Below, one piece after another: positions 44,155-52,496 of a DNA stretch of 60,472 nucleotides. Origin of the DNA: an uncultured Campylobacter sp. Lineage in GTDB: Bacteria; Campylobacterota; Campylobacteria; Campylobacterales; Campylobacteraceae. The first letter of the stretch is position 1, and each line of letters opens with the position of its first letter. The notes below the pieces were generated by a model. It ran no database searches, had not been told where the DNA came from, and worked only from the letters and a program-made list of their open reading frames with translations. The DNA is taken from the NCBI RefSeq assembly GCF_938041645.1, contig NZ_CALIST010000011.1, positions 1 to 60,472 on the forward strand. Direction: 5' to 3'. The translations under genes were made by a program, and so were the position numbers.

Positions 44155-45261
44155 TCATTGTAGCTTGCCTCTACATAGCACGGGGATCTTTTCTACGACC
44201 TCGCCGCCGCTAACGAGGTGGGCGAACTCGTGCAAATTTACGACGGGGCAGATGTGGTTCGGATAAATTTCAAGCCGATTGCCCACGCGCACGGCGTCTC
44301 GCAGCGCTCTGTCGTAGATGATCGCATGCTCGTCGTAAACGCCATTTACCCACACATCCGTGCCCTTTATGCGCCCGAGCCCCGGCGTTGCCGTAAAGCC
44401 CTCGGTGCGCCTTTGCTGCGTGAGCCCCTTGGCGCCGATGTCGGTGATGATGCGATCCGCCGTAGGCCTGCTGATGACGGTCGTAAGGATACTCGCCGCG
44501 TTCATCGAATAATCGCCGTAAGCCTGCGCCTGCGAGGCGTCCATAAAGATATATGTGCCCGGGCGGATCTCGGTGACGCCCTTTAAAATTTCAAAATCGT
44601 TGATGAGCGAGGGCGTCGAGCCGATGCTAACGACGCGCGCGGGCAGAGCCAGCTCGCGCGCGATATCCGCAAACTCCAGCGTGCGGCGCTGCGCGGCTAG
44701 GTGGATGCGCTCGCATTCGCTTTTGCAGGCGGCTTTGTAGGAGTGGCCGTCGTGGGAGAATACGCCGCGGAATTCGATATTTTTGCAGCCTTTTATAAAT
44801 TTTATAAACGCCGCGAAATCCTGCTTTTCCACGAAGCCCGAGCGGTTTTCGCCCACTTCGATCTCGGCAAGCACGCAGGCCTTCGCGCCGCTACGCTCAA
44901 AGGCGCGCTCTATCAGGCTCGCCTGCTCTATGCTATCGATGCCGAAGCTTAAGTTTATCCCCGCGCGCAAAAGCGCGATGATGCGCTGAAATTTTAGCTC
45001 GCCCACGATCTCGTTTGCGATAAATATATCTTTCAGCCCGTTTGCAGCCATGATCTCGGCCTCGCCCGTCTTGGCGACCGTGATGCCTGCAGCGCCGAGG
45101 CTTTCTTGCAGCTTCGCGAAATAGGGCATTTTGTGCGTTTTGGTGTGCGGACGCAGGCTTACGCCCGCGGCGTCCGCGTAGTTTTGCATCTTTTGCAGGT
45201 TGCGAAGCACGATTTCGCGATCAATCAGCAGCGCCGGCGTGTCGATCTCGGATACTCTCAT
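44155..45261 (-). CDS. D-threonine aldolase / D-serine dehydratase-like PLP enzyme
   Basis: This fold-type III PLP enzyme acts on D-hydroxy-amino acids. The 368-residue protein has the PLP Lys in RPHTKTHKMPYFA (near residue 41-45), an alanine-racemase-like barrel, and a C-terminal domain with the zinc-type motif NHICPVVNLHEF and CRGKL. Those motifs favour the DTA/DSD branch. GAGGAGGAAGCTT precedes the ATG. It stands alone. The substrate may be D-threonine, D-serine or 3-hydroxy-aspartate. Confidence 0.88.
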   Translation of the reverse strand: MRVSEIDTPALLIDREIVLRNLQKMQNYADAAGVSLRPHTKTHKMPYFAKLQESLGAAGITVAKTGEAEIMAANGLKDIFIANEIVGELKFQRIIALLRAGINLSFGIDSIEQASLIERAFERSGAKACVLAEIEVGENRSGFVEKQDFAAFIKFIKGCKNIEFRGVFSHDGHSYKAACKSECERIHLAAQRRTLEFADIARELALPARVVSIGSTPSLINDFEILKGVTEIRPGTYIFMDASQAQAYGDYSMNAASILTTVISRPTADRIITDIGAKGLTQQRRTEGFTATPGLGRIKGTDVWVNGVYDEHAIIYDRALRDAVRVGNRLEIYPNHICPVVNLHEFAHLVSGGEVVEKIPVLCRGKLQ

Positions 45262-45673
45262 AAGCTTCCTCCTCTTTAAATTTACGAAATTTTAATGCAG
45301 CCGAGCTTAGTAGCTGCGCCCGTTTTGCAGTGCCTAAATTTTAAAATTTAGCGCCGCTTGCGAAAGACGGAATTTAGCTATCACTTGCAAAAGGCGAAAT
45401 TTACCTGTCGCTTGCAAAAAGCGAAATTTGCGCGCCGTAAATTTAGCTTCGTCTGCGAAATGCGGCTTGTTCGCCGTAAATCGGCTCCCTTCGCGAAGCA
45501 TTTAAATTCGGCGAGCAAATTTGCATTTTCGCGCCGCACGTTTTTGCACCGCTGCCAGTGTTTTTTACTAAAGCTCGTTTTGTGCCGCACGATGCACATC
45601 GCCGCCTATTTTAGTGCCGCCGCTCGTTTTAGTAGCGACACTTCATTTCTGGTGCGCCTCGCCTCGCGATTTG
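45262..45673. other. Non-coding spacer with repeats
   Basis: No gene is supported. An open frame at 45358-45822 crosses the spacer into the VWA gene on the opposite strand and consists of repeat-encoded KAKF words. A 27-bp repeat lies at 45369-45450. Confidence 0.55.
45369..45450. repeat. 27-bp tandem repeat in the spacer (about 3 units)
   Basis: Units GGAATTTAGCTATCACTTGC+7 (45369), GAAATTTACCTGTCGCTTGC+7 (45396) and GAAATTTGCGCG.. (45423) are 27 bp apart, the same unit length as the array in the lipoprotein gene at 24392. Confidence 0.7.
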
Positions 45674-46387
45674 TTATTTTTTATCTTGTAGCACCTTGTC
45701 GCGCCATTTCGAGTTTACTTTATTATCGGTCGCTACGTCTTTGGATATCTCGGCTGCCGCTTCGAAATTTTTACTTACACCCTCTTTGGAATTCTCGTAT
45801 TTTAGGGCATTTTCGCTTTTGATACCGATGCTTTGTGCTTCGCTTGCGGCGTCGATATTAGCGCCTAAAAAGATAAATTCCCAGTCGTATTTCTCCTGCT
45901 TGTCGCTAATCATCTTCTTAATCTGCGCTTTGGAGTATTCGCGGCTTGAGTTCTCCATCCCGTCGGTGATGATGACGAAAAGCACGCGATTGTTTTTGGC
46001 ATAGATGTCGGGCACTCGCTCGATACGCGCTATCGTGCTGCCGACGGCGTCTAATAGCGCGGTGTTGCCGCCGGCGTAGTACTCTTTAGACGTTAGGTTT
46101 TCGACCTTCTTAAGCGGCGTGCGGTTGTGGATGACGTTAAATTTCGTATCGAAAAGCACGGTCGTGACGCTGGCGTCGATCCCCTCTTTGCGCTCCTTTT
46201 CTATCATCGAGTTAAATCCGCCGATCGTGTCGCTCTCAAGCCCGCTCATCGAGCCTGATTTATCTAAGATCAGCACCAATTCCAGGTGATTTACGCCGTC
46301 TTTATGATCGGGCGGCGTCTCTAGCTCTACGCTTTTGGCAAACATTATGCCCGCAAGCGCGGCTACAAGAAGGATGATTTTTTTCAT
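45674..46387 (-). CDS. Exported von Willebrand factor A domain protein
   Basis: The 237-residue protein has a signal peptide (MKKIILLVAALAGIMFAKS) and a VWA domain. The metal site (MIDAS) is complete: DKSGSMSG near residue 41, the Thr in GGNTALLDAVG and the Asp in ITDGMEN. Such domains bind protein partners through Mg2+. The C-terminus is Lys-rich without an anchor, so it may be periplasmic. CAAAGGAGCCCCT precedes the ATG. No moxR-like ATPase is adjacent, so the partner is unknown. Confidence 0.87.
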   Translation of the reverse strand: MKKIILLVAALAGIMFAKSVELETPPDHKDGVNHLELVLILDKSGSMSGLESDTIGGFNSMIEKERKEGIDASVTTVLFDTKFNVIHNRTPLKKVENLTSKEYYAGGNTALLDAVGSTIARIERVPDIYAKNNRVLFVIITDGMENSSREYSKAQIKKMISDKQEKYDWEFIFLGANIDAASEAQSIGIKSENALKYENSKEGVSKNFEAAAEISKDVATDNKVNSKWRDKVLQDKK

Positions 46388-46683
46388 AGGGGCTCCTTTG
46401 TTAAAATTTCATTATTTTACTATTGTATCGCTTAAGCAATGAAATTTTATCGCTAAAGCTTCGCCGCACGCCCCTGCTACGTAAATTTTAATACGAAATT
46501 TTGTCGTGGAATTTTAACGTATCCTTGCAAGAGGCGCCGTAAAATTTCGCGCGACATAGAATTCTGTGAGGCGCGGAATTTTATACGGCACGGGATTTCG
46601 CGTGCAAATTTTATGCGGCACGGAATTTTATGGCGCAAAATTCCACGTGGCATGGAAGTTATGGAATTTGCGCCGCCGCAAAA
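46388..46683. repeat. RAATTY-rich spacer with AATTTTATGCGGCACGG-type units
   Basis: Near 46560-46650 the phrase GGAATTTTATACGGCACGG recurs with changes (AAATTTTATGCGGCACGG, AATTTTATGGCGC). No gene is seen. Confidence 0.5.
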
Positions 46684-47577
46684 TCAAACGTCTGCGGATC
46701 TGCTCCGTTTTGCGCTGAGGTAGCTTCCGATCTCGCTTATCAAAACGCCTGCGAGGATGAGCGCCGCGCCTAAAATTTGCATCGCGCTTAGCCTCTCGCC
46801 GCCCACGAATACCCCCATAATGCCCGCCGTTACGGGCTCTAGCGTGAAAAACAGAGCGGTTTTTACGGGCGTCGTGTATTTTTGCATCAAGGCCTGGGCA
46901 AAAAAGCCAAAAACCGTTCCCAGCAGGCAGATCACTGCCATTGCGACGAAAAAGCTTCGGTCCATCACCGGCACTATGCTGACCCTCTCAAAAAAGATCG
47001 TCGCGAAGCAGCAAAGCGCGCTTAGGCAGAGGATCTGTACGTAGGCGATGCCCGCTACGTCGCAGCTTTGAACGAATCGGTTGGTCAGCACGATGTGAAA
47101 TGAATACGCGCACGCGCAGACTAGCGCCAGCGCTTCGCCCTTGCCCAGGCCTAGCTGCGTGTCGCCGATGAGATAGAGCCCAGCGATCGCAAGCGCGATG
47201 CCCGCGTAGGCGTAGGAGTAAATTTTATGTCTAAACAGCGCTGCGGCGATGAAGGGCACGAGCGCGACGTTTAGGCCGATGATGAAGGCTACGGAGGAGC
47301 TTTGCGCAAATTTAAAGGCGAAGGTCTGCGACGTAAAACCCGCGAATAAAAACAGGCTAAGCACCGCGCCGTGCTTGATCTCACGCGAAGTTATGGCCTT
47401 GAGCTTCGGGAAAAATATCGCGCCTGCGATGATGCTCGCGGCGAAAAAGCGCCAAAATAGCAGCACGAAGACGTTGTTGCTCGCAAGCGCCTGCGAGGTG
47501 GGCAGATACCCGAGCCCAAAAGCGATCGCTACGAAGACCATCCCGATGTCGGCTCTGAATTCCAAACTTTTATTCAT
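46684..47577 (-). CDS. EamA/DMT-family transporter (RhaT/YdcZ-like)
   Basis: This is a ten-helix drug/metabolite transporter. The 297-residue protein has two EamA repeats, roughly residues 10-140 and 150-285. The conserved helix-end motifs read FWRFFAASIIAG and, near the end of the second repeat, ALFFTLEPVTAGIMGVFVGGERL. The substrate is unknown; family members export amino acids, nucleobases or other metabolites. AAAAAGGACGCAG precedes the ATG. It is monocistronic. Confidence 0.9.
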   Translation of the reverse strand: MNKSLEFRADIGMVFVAIAFGLGYLPTSQALASNNVFVLLFWRFFAASIIAGAIFFPKLKAITSREIKHGAVLSLFLFAGFTSQTFAFKFAQSSSVAFIIGLNVALVPFIAAALFRHKIYSYAYAGIALAIAGLYLIGDTQLGLGKGEALALVCACAYSFHIVLTNRFVQSCDVAGIAYVQILCLSALCCFATIFFERVSIVPVMDRSFFVAMAVICLLGTVFGFFAQALMQKYTTPVKTALFFTLEPVTAGIMGVFVGGERLSAMQILGAALILAGVLISEIGSYLSAKRSRSADV

Positions 47578-47840
47578 CTGCGTCCTTTTTGAAAATTTAA
47601 AGTCGTAATTCTACGAAATTTTAGGTAAAAAATAGGCTAAATTTTGACGATTTTGACGAAGAGGTTTGAAATTTTGGTTTTTAAGATCGCGAGTTAAATT
47701 TTAAGCGCCTAGCTCATCTTTTTGGCTTGCATTGGGCTCGTCTTTTTGGGCTTGCGCGCACTTGTTCGCGCACTTGTTGCCTCCGCTTCGCTACGCGTAA
47801 ATTTTTATAGCTGCTACTTGCGCGTGGATAAATTTAAAAT

Positions 47841-48563
47841 TTAATTGCCCGCGCCCTCTTTGTCATTTTTTAGAATTTCTATGTTTGCGCGCTCATTCGC
47901 GCCTTTTAAACTTATAGTTTTTTTGAGCACGGATTTAAGGGGAGTCTTTGCCTCTTTTGATTTCATCATCTTATAGCGTCTCTTTCTTATCTCTGCTTCG
48001 ATAAATTTTATATCTTGCTGTGTGTATGGGAATGAGAGCGTAAAATTTTTGCCGCTTTGCCCGTCTTCTACTATCAAAATCGGCATCTCACCCCTCATCC
48101 CTTTCTCCGTAAGGGCATTTTCTATATCGATCTTTGTGCTAAATTTAAACAACAAAAATCTCCACTCTTTCCTTACGGTGCGGCTGTCTATGATGACGCC
48201 CTTTTCAGATAACGGCAGTATGGCAATTAGCATCATTGCAAGACCCATCGCGATCACGAGCGCGGTCTCGCCACTGCCTCTTTGTATATACCCGCCTACG
48301 CATAAAGGGTCGTTTGTATCAAAGCATGCAACTTTACCTCCGCCTCTTGTTGTTTTTATCCAAGGCTCATCAAACGCCACCAACGAACCCCAGGATAAAA
48401 ATAGCACGATAAGCATAGTTTTTGCTATGTGGCTAGGAGGTATGAGCCAGGCGCCCTTTTGCACGGTTTTATAAGAGGCTTTGCTTTTAAAAACCATGCT
48501 TTTTAAAATAGCAAGCCCAAACAGTAAAAGATTTATGCCGAATATCAAATATAAAAATATCAT
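47841..48563 (-). CDS. Membrane protein of unknown function, paralogue of the gene at 48606
   Basis: The 240-residue protein has helices at about residues 1-20, 45-65 and 105-125, a periplasmic loop with CFDTNDPLCVGGYIQR, and a soluble basic C-terminal part (ENALTEKGMRGEMPILIVEDG). It aligns with the protein at 48606-49295: SYKTVQKGAWLIPP against SYKTVYRGTLFIPT, and DPLCVGGYIQ against DPRCVDGYLQ. No family is recognised. Only 42 bases separate the two genes, so they are probably transcribed together. Confidence 0.75.
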   Translation of the reverse strand: MIFLYLIFGINLLLFGLAILKSMVFKSKASYKTVQKGAWLIPPSHIAKTMLIVLFLSWGSLVAFDEPWIKTTRGGGKVACFDTNDPLCVGGYIQRGSGETALVIAMGLAMMLIAILPLSEKGVIIDSRTVRKEWRFLLFKFSTKIDIENALTEKGMRGEMPILIVEDGQSGKNFTLSFPYTQQDIKFIEAEIRKRRYKMMKSKEAKTPLKSVLKKTISLKGANERANIEILKNDKEGAGN

Positions 48564-48605
48564 GCCACCGCCTTAAATTTAGATATTTTTAGCGTTAAAT
48601 TAAGC

Positions 48606-49295
48606 TCAAGCATTTTGCTCGGCTGCTTTAGCTTTTGAAATTTCAGCGAGCTTTTCTAATATAAAATTTTGCAAAAAATCTATATCCTTTTGTGCATACA
48701 AATATCCCGCCCCGAATTTAACGCCGCTAATTTTGCCTCGTATGCTGATTATTTTTACGCCTCTTATAAACCATGTGGCGTAGTTCATCTCATCAAAGTA
48801 TATCTTTTCCGTATGCCTAAACGGCAGAACCTCCCATTCTTTGCAGATGCCGCTTTTATCTATTCTGATTCCTTTTTGAATTAGCACGATAAAAGAAAAA
48901 ATTATGGCGCAGACAGATATGATTTTGCCGAGTATTAGCCTAGGTCCGCTTATTTGCAGATATCCGTCCACGCATCTGGGATCGCCTTCTTCGAAGCATC
49001 TTAAATTTATGCCCGCCGCTTTGTACTCTTGCGAGCAAATTTTATCGTGGGTGTAAAAGCAGGGTATGGGATTACCGTTGTGTTTTGCTACGTGCGGGCT
49101 AGATAGAGTGATTACGCCGAAGCTTAGGCATATTATAAATATCTGTATTTTTAAAAGCGGATCGGTTGGGATAAATAATGTCCCGCGATACACGGTTTTA
49201 TACGATCTGTTTGTCTGAAGCAATGAAACAAGAAGGCAAAAGCCTATCGTAACATAAAGGATTATCGTAGCAAACTCGGTTATACTTTGCGACAT
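48606..49295 (-). CDS. Membrane protein of unknown function, paralogue of the gene at 47841
   Basis: The 229-residue protein shares the layout of its neighbour: an N-terminal helix, SYKTVYRGT, a second helix, a Cys-containing periplasmic loop (CFYTHDKICSQEYK then CFEEGDPRCVDGY), a third helix and a cytoplasmic domain. It has four loop Cys where the paralogue has two. I choose the ATG at 49295 (AAGGTCATTATT upstream) over the longer frame to 49325. Function is unknown; paired Cys suggest disulfides outside the membrane. Confidence 0.75.
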   Translation of the reverse strand: MSQSITEFATIILYVTIGFCLLVSLLQTNRSYKTVYRGTLFIPTDPLLKIQIFIICLSFGVITLSSPHVAKHNGNPIPCFYTHDKICSQEYKAAGINLRCFEEGDPRCVDGYLQISGPRLILGKIISVCAIIFSFIVLIQKGIRIDKSGICKEWEVLPFRHTEKIYFDEMNYATWFIRGVKIISIRGKISGVKFGAGYLYAQKDIDFLQNFILEKLAEISKAKAAEQNA

Positions 49296-49554
49296 AATAA
49301 TGACCTTGTTTTTTGGATTACGCAAGCTCGCGTCTTTGGCAATTTTAGCGCAAAATTTCTAAATTTACGAGATTTTGATTGCGCTTTTTATAAAACGCGA
49401 TTAGAATTTTACCTCGCTAGCGTGATCTCGCCGCGCGAAAGGCGGATTAAATTTTGGCTTTGAGATCCTAAAGCGCGCGGTTTATGACATTGCGCAAAGT
49501 GCCTAAGCGCTCTTGTGATGCCATAAAGCGCCTTAAAATTTCGTAGCCTAAATC

Positions 49555-49573
49555 TTAATGATAATTATCTAAA
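49555..49573 (+). promoter_or_regulatory. Fur box upstream of the second PepSY gene
   Basis: TTAATGATAATTATCTAAA contains ATGATAATTATC, a close match to the classical Fur consensus (GATAATGATAATCATTATC). It lies 17 bases before TATAAT (49591-49596), so bound Fur would block the promoter. The start codon is 50 bases farther on. Confidence 0.7.
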
Positions 49574-49590
49574 TATTTAAAATCGCACAA

Positions 49591-49596
49591 TATAAT
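49591..49596 (+). promoter_or_regulatory. -10 box (TATAAT) of the iron-regulated PepSY gene
   Basis: A perfect TATAAT directly downstream of the Fur box. Campylobacter sigma-70 promoters often lack a clear -35, as here. Confidence 0.65.
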
Positions 49597-49645
49597 TGCG
49601 AACCTCAATCAAATAAAGATTAAATTTATCTCGCAAGGATATACA

Positions 49646-50806
49646 ATGAGCTCGCTTTTGAAGCGCAATAAAATTTTGTTTAACGTCCATCTTATTTTAT
49701 CGATCGTTTTTTCTATACCGCTGCTTATCGTTGGCACTACGGGCGCGATTTTGTCGTATCAGCACGAGCTTGAGGCGCTAATAAACGCGGACTCTAAAAA
49801 GGTCGAAAAAACGGGCGAAATGCAAAGCGTAGAGAAAATTCTGCAAAGCTTTAGCGAGCAAACAGGCGCTAAGCAGCCCGTAAGGCTCGTCGTGCCCAAA
49901 AGCGATGATGAAGCCTTCGTCATTTACGCAAACAGAAATGATGCGTATCTGGTCGATCCATACACTGCGCAGATCATTGGCAAGGATCGCGGCACGGGCT
50001 TTGTGCTAACGGTGATGGCGTTGCATCGAAATTTGGGCCTAGCGCTAAGCGGCAACAAAACCGCAGCTGAGGTCGGTAAACAGATCGTAGGCGCGAGCGC
50101 CGTGGCGATGATACTGCTCGTAATAAGCGGCGTCTGGCTGCATTTCCCAAGGCTTAGGCGTAAATTTATCGAAGCTATAAGACCAAATTTTAAACTCAAA
50201 AAATACGCTCTTTTTTATAACCTACACACGAGCCTAGGCTCGCTAAGTGCGGTGATTTATCTGCTTATCTGCCTAACCGGGCTTAACTGGTCGTACGGCT
50301 GGTATAACGATGCTGTGATGAAGCTTTTTGTAAGCTCGCAAAATTTGCCGCAAGCTAGCGCACCTAAAGCCGCCACTTCTAAAGATCACGCCGCCGCACC
50401 TGCTAAAGAGGAGGGCAAAAAGCCCGCTACGTATAAATTTAGCGACGCGCAGATGGCTTATGAGATATTCAGATCAAGTGGCATAGAGTATAAAGAATTT
50501 ACCCTAATGCTCGCAGCCGGAGATAAGATGAGCATCAGATACTACGAGCCTGATGCGCCTGCCACTGCGCGTCCAAAAGGCGTGAGCGTGAAGCTAAAGG
50601 AGGGCAAGGTCGCGGAGCAGAAGCAAACGGACGGTATCACCGTGGGCGAGTTTAAAGACGCGAACTATCAGCTTCACACGGGCTATTTTTTTGGGCTCGT
50701 GGGTAAAATTTTATGGTCGCTCGTTTCGCTTTGTATGGCGCTTTTTATCTTTAGCGGCTTTTATATGACGGCAAGAAGGGCGTTTAAGTCAGAAAAGCTC
50801 AGCTAA
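49646..50806 (+). CDS. PepSY-associated TM protein, Fur-regulated (PiuB/FsrB-like)
   Basis: This is a 386-residue inner-membrane protein with four helices (near 15-40, 145-170, 195-220, 350-375). PepSY loops lie between them (DAYLVDPYTAQIIGKDRG) and conserved His residues are present (FNVHLILSI; ALHRNLGLAL; NLHTSLGSL). An Ala/Lys/Pro-rich segment lies near residues 240-265 (AAPAKEEGKKP). It belongs to the same family as the protein at 35254 but is only distantly related. Its own Fur box suggests a role in iron uptake, perhaps reduction of ferric siderophore. AAGGATATACA precedes the ATG. Confidence 0.88.
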   Translation: MSSLLKRNKILFNVHLILSIVFSIPLLIVGTTGAILSYQHELEALINADSKKVEKTGEMQSVEKILQSFSEQTGAKQPVRLVVPKSDDEAFVIYANRNDAYLVDPYTAQIIGKDRGTGFVLTVMALHRNLGLALSGNKTAAEVGKQIVGASAVAMILLVISGVWLHFPRLRRKFIEAIRPNFKLKKYALFYNLHTSLGSLSAVIYLLICLTGLNWSYGWYNDAVMKLFVSSQNLPQASAPKAATSKDHAAAPAKEEGKKPATYKFSDAQMAYEIFRSSGIEYKEFTLMLAAGDKMSIRYYEPDAPATARPKGVSVKLKEGKVAEQKQTDGITVGEFKDANYQLHTGYFFGLVGKILWSLVSLCMALFIFSGFYMTARRAFKSEKLS

Positions 50807-50990
50807 TTTTATCTTTGCGGCAAGAGGTGCGACGAGCGGCGCAAGAGAGCCCAATACTTACGAAGCATTGAGATGAAATTTGCCGAAGCGAATCAAGAAA
50901 AGCCCTGATTTAACGATATTTGAGACATTCTAAAATTATAGCGGATTAAGTCTATGTGAGGTATATTGCGGAAAATTTTAGGAGTGAAAT

Positions 50991-51941
50991 TTGAAAACGA
51001 GATATTATCTAGGCCTAGCCTGCATTATAACAATATGTGCTTTGAGTGCGATACTTTCGATTATCGCGGAGTATAAATACCCAAATTCAGCCGAAAAAAT
51101 TAAAACCGATCCGTATGAGTGGGTATGCGATCTAGATGGCAATCTTACAGATATACAGCTTAAAGATAGAGCGTTAAAGTGTATGCTTAAAAAGACCTAT
51201 AAATCTATAAATATTTCAGCGGAGGAATTCCGTGATATGGAAAGAAAAATAAAGAAGCAATACGGTAAAGTAGACGATGAATTTTATAATTTTTATAGCG
51301 GGTTGGCGGAAAGATGCGGTGGAAATAATCGTCCAGATAAAGCTTGCGAATTTTTCATTGTAGATGACAATATAAATTTAGAATATTTTATGGGTTTGGG
51401 AGACAGGGCTTGCAATGGTAAACAAGCCGTAGCAAATTTCAAAGATTTTGTAAATATGTCCATGCTCAAAGGCGAAGTTGTTTACCCCTGGGAAAATAAT
51501 AATAGTTTAATCTTGTCGGATGGAAATTTAAAATACAAATTATATTTTAGCGGATTAGAAAATGATAAACATGTATTTGATATGTTATTTACGGAAAAAA
51601 TATTTTTAAATGAAATTAATCCTAAAATATACGACCACAAATATCCTAATGATAAAATTTTTTCTATTCCAACCGACATGCTATTTTTTGATATGTATGT
51701 AAGCCTAATAGATAAAAAATACGATAACTTTTGTAATTTATATAACTTTAAAAAGAAAGATATAAAACCGTATAAAGCGTTTTTTGAGTTAGAAGGTAGA
51801 AAATATAGTCGGTATGCTTTTTATCTAGGTATTTTTGATGAAAATTATACATATAAATGCGATATAAAAGATAATTTGCTAGGTGTGGAGCAAGGATATT
51901 ATTACGATGAAAAAACCAAAGAGATAAAACGAGAGCAATAA
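50991..51941 (+). CDS. Signal-anchored protein of unknown function, low GC
   Basis: The 316-residue protein begins at TTG after AGGAGTGAAA. It has an N-terminal hydrophobic helix (residues about 5-26, YYLGLACIITICALSAILSI) and a large soluble part rich in Lys, Asp and Tyr with several Cys pairs (EWVCDLDG, LKCMLKK, ERCGGNN, KACEFF). No family is recognised. The AT content is much higher than in its neighbours, as for the ankyrin gene at 12829, and both start at TTG and have an anchor. It could be acquired DNA. Confidence 0.7.
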   Translation: MKTRYYLGLACIITICALSAILSIIAEYKYPNSAEKIKTDPYEWVCDLDGNLTDIQLKDRALKCMLKKTYKSINISAEEFRDMERKIKKQYGKVDDEFYNFYSGLAERCGGNNRPDKACEFFIVDDNINLEYFMGLGDRACNGKQAVANFKDFVNMSMLKGEVVYPWENNNSLILSDGNLKYKLYFSGLENDKHVFDMLFTEKIFLNEINPKIYDHKYPNDKIFSIPTDMLFFDMYVSLIDKKYDNFCNLYNFKKKDIKPYKAFFELEGRKYSRYAFYLGIFDENYTYKCDIKDNLLGVEQGYYYDEKTKEIKREQ

Positions 51942-51995
51942 AATAGAATTTATAAAATTTACCCGCCGCGCTTGCTTAAAATTTCTTATTTAGCG

Positions 51996-52496
51996 CTATT
52001 TGCTCCTTGCGCCGCGAGTGATCATCAAGGACTGTTCGTAGAAAATTAGCAGCGTTATTGAAACGCCCGTGCCGAGCGCCAGCGAGATCGAGATCGTGGC
52101 GAGGGCGTTATCGAAAAACGAGATAAGATGAGCGAGTTTATGCTCTGCGCCCGTGGCTCTGATATAAGAAAACAGCGCCAAAACCGCCTTGTAGGCGTAG
52201 ATGCCGGGGATCATCGGAAGCAGCGCGGGGAAGGCGATGATCTCTGCGGGCACCTTGAGGCGCTTGGCACAGAGCATCCCTAAAACGCCGATCAGAAACG
52301 ACGCAAAAAGCGTCGCGGCAGCGATCGAAAAAATTTGGCTTTGAATCAGCAAAAACCTGCATGAATGCGCAACCGCCGCAAGCAGCGCCGAGAAGGCTAG
52401 CGTCTTTTTAGGCGGCATGCACGCATACGCAAACCCGAGCCCCGCCGCAGCGGCAAAGCAAGCATCCTTAAATACCAAAAGTGCTATATCAAACAT
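51996..52496 (-). CDS. Threonine/serine exporter family, YjjB-type half
   Basis: The 166-residue membrane protein has about five helices (LGFAYACMPPKKTLAFSALL; FPALLPMIPGIYAYKAVLAL). It corresponds to the C-terminal half of ThrE and to E. coli YjjB, whose partner YjjP lies immediately upstream here with an 8-base overlap. Together they form an exporter; E. coli YjjPB is reported to export succinate, and ThrE exports threonine and serine. The substrate in this organism is not known. Confidence 0.87.
   Translation of the reverse strand: MFDIALLVFKDACFAAAAGLGFAYACMPPKKTLAFSALLAAVAHSCRFLLIQSQIFSIAAATLFASFLIGVLGMLCAKRLKVPAEIIAFPALLPMIPGIYAYKAVLALFSYIRATGAEHKLAHLISFFDNALATISISLALGTGVSITLLIFYEQSLMITRGARSK

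Noticed and set aside
45358..45822. 154-codon plus-strand gene
   Set aside because: It is opened by the 27-bp repeats and then runs antisense through the well-supported VWA gene.
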